Of a stretch of 64,000 nt of DNA, positions 27,844-36,025 are shown piece by piece (position 1 is the first letter of the stretch; each line of letters starts with the position of its first letter). The stretch lies in the NCBI GenBank assembly GCA_003149635.1, contig QCWI01000010.1, positions 62,001 through 126,000 of the forward strand, read 5' to 3'. Position numbers and translations under genes: made by a program. The stretch comes from Fluviicola sp. XM-24bin1 (GTDB lineage: Bacteria; Bacteroidota; Bacteroidia; Flavobacteriales_D; Crocinitomicaceae). The notes beneath the pieces were generated by a model. That model was not told the DNA's origin. It did not search any database and saw only the letters and a program-made list of their open reading frames with translations.

Positions 27844-27874
27844 ATTTTGGTGCAATTATTGCTTAATTTGAAGC

Positions 27875-28636
27875 ATGATTCGATTTGCGACCTTACTCGG
27901 CATTATCCTGATCTCAAGTTTCTCTTTTGCCCAAGAGAATCAAGGGACTATGGACACTCTTTCCTTTATCCGATTGGGATACGGATACACGCAACTTACT
28001 GCGGTTCACAATGGCGACACCACGATCCACTCGTTCTATCCGAACGGTCAACTAGAATCGCGTAAACCGATGAGCACAGGAATCTATCAGCGTTATTACG
28101 ATGATGGAAACTTGATGTGGGAACAGGAAATGGAGCTTGGAAGAGCCAATGGAGAAATGAAATTCTACTTTGAAGGATCGCATTTGGGCACACTCGAATT
28201 CAAGAACGACACTATCATCGACACGATTGCTTTAAGTAATAAACACACTTTTGTTTTTGGTCAATTTACCTATTCCTCTCGCATCCATGGTGGAATGCGC
28301 AGACCAGATGGCTCCTCCAACATATCAAATAGTAAAGGAAATAAGATGTTCGCTCCCGTGTTTGCAGTCAAACACCAAAAAGATGTTCCCACGGCAAAAT
28401 ATCGCGAGTTCTGGACGGATATGAACGGATATTTCTTCTTCGTCGCTGAAGAAGGATCTTTTGGCATCTTTCCTGATTACCAGAACATTGAACTGATAAC
28501 TAGTGATATGGGCGCACCCATTGGACGACAGGGTTCTGGATCAACCATTACCTGGAATGTAACGTCCCCCATAAAAATCTCAGGAAATTTCTGTTACTTA
28601 CCGCTGCATGTGAATTCTATAGGATATGCACCATAA
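27875..28636 (+). CDS. Secreted protein with MORN/YwqK-like repeats
   Basis: The signal peptide (MIRFATLLGIILISSFSFAQ) shows export. In the first half, SFYPNGQLESRKPM, IYQRYYDDGNLMWEQEM and KFYFEGSHLGTLEF look like MORN/YwqK-type beta-hairpin repeats, normally read as adhesin- or antitoxin-like in Bacteroidota. The second half has no recognised domain. A 9-base gap to the DUF4846 gene suggests co-transcription. Function unknown. Confidence 0.75.
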   Translation: MIRFATLLGIILISSFSFAQENQGTMDTLSFIRLGYGYTQLTAVHNGDTTIHSFYPNGQLESRKPMSTGIYQRYYDDGNLMWEQEMELGRANGEMKFYFEGSHLGTLEFKNDTIIDTIALSNKHTFVFGQFTYSSRIHGGMRRPDGSSNISNSKGNKMFAPVFAVKHQKDVPTAKYREFWTDMNGYFFFVAEEGSFGIFPDYQNIELITSDMGAPIGRQGSGSTITWNVTSPIKISGNFCYLPLHVNSIGYAP

Positions 28637-28645
28637 ATTCTTCCT

Positions 28646-29506
28646 ATGCTGAAACACCTGACCCTCCTCGTTCTCGCCGCCTCAATTTTTACGGCATGTT
28701 CGCAGAAATCGAATGATGCGACAACACCCGATTCTTCCCAAGCGGAAGGAAATACCGAAGAATTCAATCCGGATGGAATGACCATAGCGTCGCGGTATAA
28801 TACACCCAATGGTTTCGAAAGAATTAGTGCGGATTCATCTAGTTTTGCTCATTACTTGAGAAATCTTCCACTCAAAGACGCTGATGAGTTGGTAACCTAT
28901 TACAATGGCGGTAAAAAAGCGCAAAGCGATGTTTATCGCTCGGTAGTAGATTTGCCCATTGGAAATAAGAACCTACATCAATGCGCCGATGCCGTAATGC
29001 GATTTCGAGCGGAATATCTCTGGAGCACTGGTCAACATAACGACATCCATTTCAATTTTACCAATGGTTTTCGCGTCGACTACAGCAAATGGTTGGCCGG
29101 AAACAGAATGGTGGTTTCAGGAAATAAGACATACTGGTCTCCGGGTTCAGCACGATCTAACACATATTCAACCTTCTGGAAGTACATGGAACTCATCTTT
29201 AACTATGCCGGAACACTTTCTTTGGAAAAGGAATTGGCGTCTAGACCGTTTGATCAAATGCAGATAGGTGATGTGCTAATTCGAGGCGGAAGCCCCGGGC
29301 ATGCGGTTATTGTCGTGGATATGTGTGAAAACAAGGAAGCAGGAGAAAAGCGTTATCTCTTGGCTCAGAGCTACATGCCTGCTCAAGAAACACAAGTGCT
29401 GCTGAATCCGAGCAACCCTGAATCATCATGGTACAGTTTGAATGCTTCTGGTTCGATCTACACGCCTGAATGGTCGTTTGACACAAGCAATCTGAAACAC
29501 TTCTGA
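28646..29506 (+). CDS. DUF4846 lipoprotein
   Basis: The lipobox FTAC follows a hydrophobic leader (residues about 3-19). The mature protein carries the family blocks NLPLKDAD, YRSVVDLPIGNKNLHQCADAVMR and MQIGDVLIRGGSPGHAVIVVDM typical of DUF4846. The function of the family is unknown; GSPGHAVIVVD is reminiscent of NlpC/P60-type folds but a catalytic cysteine is not obvious. A bidirectional terminator follows the gene. Confidence 0.85.
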   Translation: MLKHLTLLVLAASIFTACSQKSNDATTPDSSQAEGNTEEFNPDGMTIASRYNTPNGFERISADSSSFAHYLRNLPLKDADELVTYYNGGKKAQSDVYRSVVDLPIGNKNLHQCADAVMRFRAEYLWSTGQHNDIHFNFTNGFRVDYSKWLAGNRMVVSGNKTYWSPGSARSNTYSTFWKYMELIFNYAGTLSLEKELASRPFDQMQIGDVLIRGGSPGHAVIVVDMCENKEAGEKRYLLAQSYMPAQETQVLLNPSNPESSWYSLNASGSIYTPEWSFDTSNLKHF

Positions 29507-29593
29507 TGTAACGGAAAGATCCAGTTGCGTTAGATTATTACAACACATTCGAACAACACCAACTATCCAACTAGTACAAACACACCTAATCAC

Positions 29594-29625
29594 AAAAAAA
29601 GGCCGCACTTTCGAACGGCCTTTTA
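29594..29625. terminator. Bidirectional terminator between DUF4846 and PDH E2
   Basis: A-run, then AGGCCG pairing with CGGCCT around a CACTTTCGAA loop, then TTTT. The stem reads the same way on both strands with T-runs on each side, so it can end both the plus-strand DUF4846 transcript and the minus-strand pdh transcript. Confidence 0.85.
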
Positions 29626-29643
29626 TATTTTTCAACAGTTGAT

Positions 29644-30924
29644 TTATTGAACTACCAATGCAATTGGGTTCTCCATCAATTCTTTAAACGTTTGTAAGAA
29701 TGCTGCTCCTGTTGCTCCGTCCACCACTCGGTGATCACATGACAAAGTAACTTTCATCACATTCCCTGGAACTACTGCTCCATCTTTCACAACTGGAACA
29801 TTCTTGATTCCCCCAACAGCCAAAATACAGCTATCCGGCGGGTTCACAATCGCAGTAAATTCTTCAATTCCGAACATTCCAAGGTTGGAAATCGTGAACG
29901 TATTCCCCTCCCATTCTGCCGGCTGTAACTTCTTGGATTTCGCTTTCTTCGCTAAGTCGCGAACTTCAGCTCCAATCTCTTGCATTTCTTTACCGTCAGC
30001 AAAACGAACCACAGGAACCAACAATCCTTCGTCAACCGCTACAGCAACTCCAATGTGGATGTGCTCATTACGACGGATGAAATCTCCGTGCCAGCTACTG
30101 TTCACGTTTGGATGCTCACGAAGTGCCAATCCAACCGCTTTGATTACCATATCATTGAAGGAAATCTTCACTCCTTCCAAAGAATTCAATTGCTTACGAA
30201 GTGAAATCGCCATATCCATGTCGATATCCAACGTGAGGTAGAAATGCGGTGCAGTGAATTTACTCTCTGACAATCGACGGGCGATTGTTTTACGCATTTG
30301 CGAAACAGTTTCATCTGTGAACGACTCCGTTCCAACAAATCCACGTTTCTTCGAGGCTCCAACGTATGGTACGTAGTGATCGATGTCTCGCTTCACGATA
30401 CGTCCGTTCTCACCTGTTCCCTGCACAGAATTTAGATCGATTCCTTTCTCATTTGCCATTTTCTTAGCCAATGGAGAAGCAAATACGCGTCCGTTTGATT
30501 CTGCAACTGAAGCTGCTGCTGGAGCAGGCGCTGGAGCATGTGCTGGCGTTGGAGTCACAGGTGCTGGCGCAGGTGTTGGAACCTCTGCTACTGGAGCTGG
30601 AGTTGGCGCTGGAGCCGCTTCCTCTTTTGCTTCTTCAGCGGGTGCTGCCGCTTCTGCTTCTTTAAGAATCGCATCAACATCTTCTCCTTTTTCACCAATA
30701 ATTGCCAAAACAGCATTCACAGGCGCATTTCCTCCTTTTTCTACACCGATGTGCAGTAAGACTCCATCAAAGAACGACTCGAATTCCATCGTCGCTTTGT
30801 CTGTCTCAATTTCCGCTAGAAGTTCCCCGGAAGCAACTTCGTCTCCTACTTGTTTGTGCCATTCAGCCACAACCCCTTCGGTCATGGTATCACTCAATTT
30901 CGGCATCAAAACGATTTCCGCCAT
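29644..30924 (-). CDS. pdhC: Pyruvate dehydrogenase E2 component (dihydrolipoamide acetyltransferase)
   Basis: E2 core of the pyruvate dehydrogenase complex, passing acetyl groups from lipoate to CoA. A single lipoyl domain is seen at the N-terminus with lipoyl-Lys43 in EIETDKATME, then a long Ala/Pro linker, the peripheral subunit-binding domain (ASPLAKKMANEKGIDL ... GENGRIVKRDI, about residues 150-190) and the catalytic domain ending with CDHRVVDG. Bacteroidota PDH E2 proteins often have two lipoyl domains and are longer than these 426 residues. It lies 12 bases after pdhA and is co-transcribed with it. Confidence 0.94.
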   Translation of the reverse strand: MAEIVLMPKLSDTMTEGVVAEWHKQVGDEVASGELLAEIETDKATMEFESFFDGVLLHIGVEKGGNAPVNAVLAIIGEKGEDVDAILKEAEAAAPAEEAKEEAAPAPTPAPVAEVPTPAPAPVTPTPAHAPAPAPAAASVAESNGRVFASPLAKKMANEKGIDLNSVQGTGENGRIVKRDIDHYVPYVGASKKRGFVGTESFTDETVSQMRKTIARRLSESKFTAPHFYLTLDIDMDMAISLRKQLNSLEGVKISFNDMVIKAVGLALREHPNVNSSWHGDFIRRNEHIHIGVAVAVDEGLLVPVVRFADGKEMQEIGAEVRDLAKKAKSKKLQPAEWEGNTFTISNLGMFGIEEFTAIVNPPDSCILAVGGIKNVPVVKDGAVVPGNVMKVTLSCDHRVVDGATGAAFLQTFKELMENPIALVVQ

Positions 30925-30936
30925 CTCAGTCTTGGT

Positions 30937-31986
30937 TTAGTATTCAATAATGTAAGGATAGTCTGGTGTTTTGTAGACATCCTCGTATAGTTCTTTTCCT
31001 TCTGGGTAAGGCGAATTCTCCGCAAATTCAATAGATTCCTTCACTTCATTTTTCACCCAATCATCGATCTCTTTGATTTCAGATTCCGTCAACCATTTGT
31101 TGTCTTGGATCACTTTCAAGCAGTGCTGAATCGGATCTTGCTCCATCCATTCTGAAACCTCATCCTTCGTACGATATTTCTGAGGATCGGACATGGAGTG
31201 TCCTTTGTATCGGTAAGTTCTGATATCCAGAAGCGTTGGCCCATCTCCGCGACGCGCGCGATCTGCAGCTTCTTCGATAGCTTCATGCACAGCTTCTGGC
31301 GACATTCCGTTAACAACACGTGAAGGCATTTCGTAAGACGCACCGATTTTTGACAAATCCGTTACGTTCGTAGTACGCTCAACCGATGTACCCATCGCGT
31401 AGTTGTTGTTCTCAATGATGAAAATCGCAGGAATCTTCCAGTTCATTGCCATGTTGAATGTTTCGTGCAATGCTCCTTGACGAACCGCTCCATCTCCCAT
31501 AGAGACGAAAGCTACATTTCCTGTCCTATTGTATTTCTCGGCAAAAGCTACTCCAGCTCCCATAGCAATTTGCGCTCCTACAATACCGTGACCTCCCATA
31601 AAGTTCACCTCTTTATCAAAGAAGTGCATGGAACCACCCTTTCCTTTAGAACAACCATCCACACGACCGAACAACTCAGCCATTAATACACGTGGATCTG
31701 TACCCAAAGCTATCGGATGACCGTGATCACGATACGCTGTCATGTGTTTATCACCTTTCTGACAAGCGCTTGCCGTCCCCGCCACAATTGCCTCCTGCCC
31801 GATGTACAAGTGACAGAATCCACCAAATTTTTGCTGGATGTATAATTGACCTGTCTTTTCTTCGAACTTGCGAATCAACAACATGTCTTTATACCACTTC
31901 ACATAAGTTTCCTTGGAAAACTTCGATGCTTTTGATGCAGCACTCTTACGGGTCGTTTTTGAAGGCTTCGTATCCTTTACAGCCAT
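30937..31986 (-). CDS. pdhA: Pyruvate dehydrogenase E1 component, alpha subunit
   Basis: E1-alpha subunit, binding thiamine diphosphate with the beta subunit for pyruvate decarboxylation. The TPP motif GDGAVRQGALHE...IENNNYAM (about residues 165-200) is complete, and the phosphorylation-loop-like RYKGHSMSDPQKYRTKDE block is present. A basic N-terminal Ser/Lys/Thr-rich stretch (1-28) precedes the core. No E1-beta gene is adjacent in this window, as is usual in Bacteroidota where it lies elsewhere. TATATTTG at 32016-32023 (minus) is a good -7 promoter box. Confidence 0.95.
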   Translation of the reverse strand: MAVKDTKPSKTTRKSAASKASKFSKETYVKWYKDMLLIRKFEEKTGQLYIQQKFGGFCHLYIGQEAIVAGTASACQKGDKHMTAYRDHGHPIALGTDPRVLMAELFGRVDGCSKGKGGSMHFFDKEVNFMGGHGIVGAQIAMGAGVAFAEKYNRTGNVAFVSMGDGAVRQGALHETFNMAMNWKIPAIFIIENNNYAMGTSVERTTNVTDLSKIGASYEMPSRVVNGMSPEAVHEAIEEAADRARRGDGPTLLDIRTYRYKGHSMSDPQKYRTKDEVSEWMEQDPIQHCLKVIQDNKWLTESEIKEIDDWVKNEVKESIEFAENSPYPEGKELYEDVYKTPDYPYIIEY

Positions 31987-32015
31987 AGTTTAATTTTTGA
32001 ATAAACGAAGTGACA

Positions 32016-32023
32016 AATATATA
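32016..32023 (-). promoter_or_regulatory. -7 promoter box for pdhA
   Basis: On the minus strand the sequence reads TATATTTG, matching TAnnTTTG exactly. It lies 29 bases before the pdhA start, giving a leader of roughly 25 nt. No convincing TTG at -33 was found at the usual spacing. Confidence 0.6.
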
Positions 32024-32146
32024 AAATATTCGACTGAAAAAGTGCTTTCAAATTTGGTGAAATTGTTAACAAACGATTCTCGAAAACTCGCTTCGCCGCT
32101 ACAACACAGAAGTAAGTGTACTTTTAACAATAAGAAAGTTGAAAGA

Positions 32147-32953
32147 TTAGTGCTTCACAATACCTTCTAATTCAGATAATGGGATCTGTAAATCAATGAC
32201 ACCAGCCGCATACGGAGCGATTTCATAAGCATTGTAAACGAAGATCATTTTTCCTCCTGAGAAATAGAAATTATCATTCAAGTGAAATGTATCATTCCCA
32301 AACCAGAATCCAGGTTCATTGATTGGGGTACTTGGCTCCATTTCATGTTCATCTCTAAAATATTTCTCTGCAACAGTCAATAAAGCTTCCATATCCAGAG
32401 TAAAATCCTCAAGCAGCATAATGCTTCCGTCCTCTTTGGAGAAGTATTCGTAATAAGAATAGCCGTTTCCGTGGGCTCCACCTGTGTAAGCCCAACCGTG
32501 AGATGACAGGCAGACATATTCATTCGTTTCAGAAATATCAAAGCCTGCTTCCATTTGCCAGCGCCACATTTCGTAATCTTCATCCTCCTCTGTCTCGTCA
32601 ACGGTGAAATCATCCACGACTCTTTCGAAATAGTAATCCGTTAATGGGCCAAGCAGCACAGTTTCCGTATCAGGCGATTGCATCGCAGCTATTTCAACAA
32701 TGCGCACGTTTACAGAATCCTTGAAAATGCTGTCCATCACTCCAGACGAAAATTGAGGCGTGTAATATTGATAATCGATGATACTAGCTGTCGAATCAGA
32801 ACGATCCAAGTTGTATGCATATGCTTTCGCTCGGCCTGAAGCAATTCGATCCGGCAAATTCAATTCATCGGATACATCATCGATAAGATCTTCGGTAGTT
32901 CCGCAGCCAACAAGTAGCGTCGCTGCAACAAAGTAAAGTAGTAGTTGTTTCAT
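32147..32953 (-). CDS. DUF3298/RsiV-like lipoprotein
   Basis: A lipoprotein signal (MKQLLLYFVAATLLVGC) precedes an Asp-rich region. From about residue 120 the block YVCLSSHGWAYTGGAHGNGYSYYEYF is the DUF3298 signature (as in RsiV-type anti-sigma C-termini), and YEIAPYAAGVIDLQIPLSEL is typical of its end. Role unknown; the domain is extracytoplasmic. The start ATG overlaps the stop of cdd by 4 bases (ATGA), so translation is probably coupled. Confidence 0.87.
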   Translation of the reverse strand: MKQLLLYFVAATLLVGCGTTEDLIDDVSDELNLPDRIASGRAKAYAYNLDRSDSTASIIDYQYYTPQFSSGVMDSIFKDSVNVRIVEIAAMQSPDTETVLLGPLTDYYFERVVDDFTVDETEEDEDYEMWRWQMEAGFDISETNEYVCLSSHGWAYTGGAHGNGYSYYEYFSKEDGSIMLLEDFTLDMEALLTVAEKYFRDEHEMEPSTPINEPGFWFGNDTFHLNDNFYFSGGKMIFVYNAYEIAPYAAGVIDLQIPLSELEGIVKH

Positions 32954-33420
32954 ATCCCAAATGCTAAGGGTAAAAATGATGCCGCTGAATTCGCGACGAT
33001 AGTAACGTTGTTTTGACTCACTAGAATCACACGGAAGGATTTATTTTGACGTTTTTCCGTCTCCACCATTACCTGACGGCAACCTCCACAAGGTGAAAGC
33101 AATGCCTCGGTATCCACTAAGTCACCTTGAGCTACAATACACAAGGTATCCAACGTTTTATCAGGATGATTGGCTCCCGCAAAGAACAAGGCCACACGTT
33201 CAGCACACAATCCTGAAGGATATGCAATGTTTTCTTGATTGCTTCCCGTAATGACAGTTCCATCCTCCAATAACAATGAAGCGCCAACACGAAACTTACT
33301 GTAGGGAGCATAAGCGCCATCCATTACATTGTAAGCAGCTTCCACCAATGCATGATCTGCTTCAGATAACTCCTTCCAATGTCCTAACTGCGTGTATTTA
33401 AAAGACAATTCTTTTTCCAT
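32950..33420 (-). CDS. cdd: Cytidine deaminase
   Basis: Converts cytidine and deoxycytidine to uridine forms in pyrimidine salvage. The zinc-site motifs are CAERVALF (Cys with catalytic Glu) and PCGGCRQVM (two Cys). AYAPYSKFRVGASLLLEDG is the standard N-terminal block and SNQENIAYPSG follows. The ATG at 33420 gives 156 residues; a TTG nine bases earlier is less likely. It is followed by the DUF3298 gene in overlapping arrangement. Confidence 0.96.
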   Translation of the reverse strand: MEKELSFKYTQLGHWKELSEADHALVEAAYNVMDGAYAPYSKFRVGASLLLEDGTVITGSNQENIAYPSGLCAERVALFFAGANHPDKTLDTLCIVAQGDLVDTEALLSPCGGCRQVMVETEKRQNKSFRVILVSQNNVTIVANSAASFLPLAFGI

Positions 33421-33757
33421 CGAAGTCAAAATAAGTAAAAATCATCCAGTTGACATGCAATTGCAAACGAATAGGCGGGAATAACTCACCCGTCGGCAAT
33501 AAGCAAGTCAAGAAGCCCAAAGTTTATTTTCTACCGCAACGGCGCAAAGAGCGCCATTTGCTGTTTTAAAGTTGCTAACTAAAGATCGCAATGGATTATG
33601 AGGACGTCATAACCTAGCGTTCACCAAGAGAAGAAGGATACAACAACCTACATAGAACTTATCGAACTCCTGCGTTCTTTGCGCCTTTGCAGTAAAAAGC
33701 AGTTGAGTGTTCGAGAATTTGCCGTGTAATTGGATTCTCTGTATTTTTGCCCCCGCA
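33421..33757. repeat. 337-base gap with intergenic copy 2 of the palindromic element
   Basis: Contains CTACCGCAACGGCGCAAAG (33531-33549) and, inverted, TCTTTGCGCCTTTGCAGTAA (33677-33696), which face each other about 128 bases apart. Between them is GGATTATGAGGACGTCATAA (33593-33612) followed by CCTAG. These modules match the copy at 26994-27143 in order and orientation for the first two. The right end holds the mtaB promoter. No gene was seen. Confidence 0.55.
33719..33749 (+). promoter_or_regulatory. Promoter of mtaB
   Basis: TTG at 33719-33721 and TATTTTTG at 33742-33749 (TAnnTTTG) are 20 bases apart, within the Bacteroidota spacing. The ATG at 33758 is only 8 bases after the box, so the transcript would be leaderless or nearly so. 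Confidence 0.7.
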
Positions 33758-35074
33758 ATGATTCAGTACAAAAAAGTCGCATTTTACACACTTGGGTGCA
33801 AACTCAACTTTTCGGAGACGTCAACGATTGGTCGTGCCTTCGAAGAAGCGGGCTACGCCAAAGTGAAGTTTGATGACACTCCCGACATCTTTGTTATCAA
33901 TACATGTTCTGTTACCGAAAATGCGGATAAGAAGTGTCGACAGTTGGTGAAGAAGGCGATGAAAGTGAATCCGAACGGGTTTGTAGCAATCATCGGATGT
34001 TACGCACAACTGAAGCCACAGGATATTGCAGCAATTCCGGGAGTTGACATTGTACTTGGAGCCAACGAGAAGTTCAATATCGTAGAGCACATTGAATCCT
34101 TGGACAAGTTAGAAGAAACGGTCATTGAGAACGAGAGCATCAAGGAAACGAAAGAATTCGTTCCGGCTTTCTCCTTGGGAGATCGAACGCGTTCCTTCTT
34201 GAAAGTGCAGGACGGATGCGATTACTTCTGTACGTTTTGTACTATCCCACTTGCACGTGGTAAAAGTCGAAATGCTTCTATTGCGAAAACCATCGTTGAA
34301 GCCAAGAAAATTGCGCAAACAGAAGTGAAAGAAGTTGTTCTTACTGGAGTCAACATCGGAGATTTCGGACAAGGTGGCGATGAAAATTTCTTCGAATTGA
34401 CAAAAGCGTTAGACGAAGTGGAGAACATCGAACGATTCCGCATTTCTTCTATCGAACCGAACTTACTTTCAGATGAAATCATTGAATTCACACTGAATAA
34501 TTCGAAGCACTTTGTACCGCATTTCCACATCCCACTGCAGTCTGGAAGCGATAAGCTCTTGAAGAAAATGCGTCGTAAGTACGAACGTTCGTTGTTCGCA
34601 GATCGTGTGAATTCTATCAAAGCGAAGAATCCGGATACTTGTATTGGAGTTGATGTTATAGTTGGTTTCCCTGGAGAAACAGATGATGACTTTATGGAAA
34701 CCGTGAATTTCTTGAAAGATTTGGACGTTTCCTACCTTCATGTCTTCACCTACTCCGAACGTGCGAATACCACTGCGGTTAAATTGGGTGATCCCGTTCC
34801 AATGAACATCCGCAAAGAACGCAGCAAACAATTACACTTGCTTTCTCACAAAAAGAAACGTGCATTCTACGAGGAGAATGTTGGAAAAACGAAAGTGGTT
34901 CTTTTCGAACAAGAAGACAACGAAGGATATATGTTTGGATTCACGGATAACTACGTTAAAGTCAAACTTCCATTCGATTCAAAGTTGACAAATACCCTTC
35001 AAACGGTGCATTTGGACGAAATTGATCGTGATGGAATCTTCAAATGTACTATTCAGCAAGTAGTAACGGCTTAA
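33758..35074 (+). CDS. mtaB: tRNA t6A37 methylthiotransferase MtaB
   Basis: Radical SAM enzyme that adds a methylthio group to N6-threonylcarbamoyladenosine at position 37 of ANN-decoding tRNAs. The N-terminal UPF0004 domain has Cys14, Cys50 and Cys81 (LGCKLN, NTCSVTE, GCYAQ). The radical SAM motif CDYFCTFC supplies Cys154, 158 and 161. A TRAM-like C-terminus (EGYMFGFTDNYVKVKL) is present. The ATG at 33758 follows a short upstream frame that is not used. The 438-residue length is normal. Its stop overlaps the ATG of a small downstream open frame (TAATG). Confidence 0.95.
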   Translation: MIQYKKVAFYTLGCKLNFSETSTIGRAFEEAGYAKVKFDDTPDIFVINTCSVTENADKKCRQLVKKAMKVNPNGFVAIIGCYAQLKPQDIAAIPGVDIVLGANEKFNIVEHIESLDKLEETVIENESIKETKEFVPAFSLGDRTRSFLKVQDGCDYFCTFCTIPLARGKSRNASIAKTIVEAKKIAQTEVKEVVLTGVNIGDFGQGGDENFFELTKALDEVENIERFRISSIEPNLLSDEIIEFTLNNSKHFVPHFHIPLQSGSDKLLKKMRRKYERSLFADRVNSIKAKNPDTCIGVDVIVGFPGETDDDFMETVNFLKDLDVSYLHVFTYSERANTTAVKLGDPVPMNIRKERSKQLHLLSHKKKRAFYEENVGKTKVVLFEQEDNEGYMFGFTDNYVKVKLPFDSKLTNTLQTVHLDEIDRDGIFKCTIQQVVTA

Positions 35075-35313
35075 TGACAGATCACAAAGATTTCCTCAAA
35101 GAATTTCCGTGGTGCGGTGGTAAAACTAAACTAGGACGTGTTAAAGCTAGTCGAAGAAAAACTCCAAACCGTCTCGGCATTAACTGGTTTGAAAAGGAAG
35201 ATTCGAATTTAAAGCGATCATTTATGTTCACTGGAACACATCTCGGCTACACTTTCATCGCACAACGTTGTACAGTTTGTTTCAAAACTACCTTGCTGGA
35301 AAAGGAGAACTAA
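35074..35313 (+). CDS. Small Cys-containing protein, unknown
   Basis: A 79-residue open frame whose ATG overlaps the mtaB stop (TAATG). It is basic and has FPWCGGKTKLGRVK near the start and QRCTVCFKT (CxxC) near the end, which could form a zinc or disulfide site. No family was recognised. The overlap with mtaB and the compact charged composition favour a real gene, but length limits certainty. Confidence 0.5.
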   Translation: MTDHKDFLKEFPWCGGKTKLGRVKASRRKTPNRLGINWFEKEDSNLKRSFMFTGTHLGYTFIAQRCTVCFKTTLLEKEN

Positions 35314-35349
35314 TCCACACTCAACCTGTACCTTAAGCCTGTCGAAGAG

Positions 35350-36015
35350 TCACCCTACGACTTTAGTCGCCCTTGTCATTTCTCTCTTTCCCGGAGGCCC
35401 TGGAAGTCTTTCAATTGTAAACCCTAACGATTTCAAATGTCGTTTGAATTGCCCTTGTGCACAGTAGGTCACTAAAATCCCACCTGGCTTGATCATTTCT
35501 GCCATTTTCTCCAAAACGGGCAACTCCCACATGTCCCCTTGGGCTCGTGGCCCGAAAGCATCGAAATAAATTATATCGACAGAATTGGACTGCGGTTCAT
35601 AATCTTCAATTTTCTGATGAATTTTGGTCAAATGGAAATCACCAAAATCAATGCCTTCTCCCCATGGAGCGTCGTGCATTTTTTTAAAATCTTCGGTGTA
35701 CTTCTCTCCTATTTCATCAAGATAATTCAATTCCTGAATCATTGAATCCTCTACCGGATACGCCTCGATTCCAATGTAGTTGATCTTCTTGTCGTTTTCC
35801 GACGTATAATCCAGTGTCAATAAAGCGTTCAGCCCGGTTCCAAACCCCATTTCAAAAATCGTCAACTCCTCCTGACTCACGCTCCTCACTCCATACTGAA
35901 TAAAGACGTGTTTCGCCTCCTGAATGGCCCCGTGATGCGAGTGGTAGTTTTCATCCATCTCTGGGATGTAAATGGTTGTAGAACCATCGGCCGTCTTTGT
36001 GATCTCGCGTTTCAA
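35350..36015 (-). CDS. mnmD: tRNA 5-methylaminomethyl-2-thiouridine methyltransferase MnmD
   Basis: Stand-alone MnmD methyltransferase for the wobble uridine of tRNAs, using S-adenosylmethionine. The family blocks are EITKTADGSTTIYIPEMDE, NYHSHHGAIQEAKHVF, FEMGFGTGLNA (SAM binding), IIYFDAFGPRAQGDMW and PGPPGKREMTRA. The start is TTG at 36015: the residues after it match the family N-terminus and no ATG lies upstream. It follows the FG-GAP gene by 10 bases on the minus strand. MnmC fuses this domain to an oxidase in other bacteria; here it stands alone. Confidence 0.93.
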   Translation of the reverse strand: MKREITKTADGSTTIYIPEMDENYHSHHGAIQEAKHVFIQYGVRSVSQEELTIFEMGFGTGLNALLTLDYTSENDKKINYIGIEAYPVEDSMIQELNYLDEIGEKYTEDFKKMHDAPWGEGIDFGDFHLTKIHQKIEDYEPQSNSVDIIYFDAFGPRAQGDMWELPVLEKMAEMIKPGGILVTYCAQGQFKRHLKSLGFTIERLPGPPGKREMTRATKVVG

Positions 36016-36025
36016 ACCACTTCTT

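Noticed and set aside
30383-30940. A 185-residue plus-strand open frame opposite pdhC
   Set aside because: It mirrors the Ala/Pro-rich linker of E2 and its apparent glycine/alanine repeats are a by-product of that linker.
35314-35349. The string AAGCCTGTCGAAGAG in the short gap before mnmD
   Set aside because: It resembles a motif seen scattered in other genomes but occurs only once here; too little to call a repeat.
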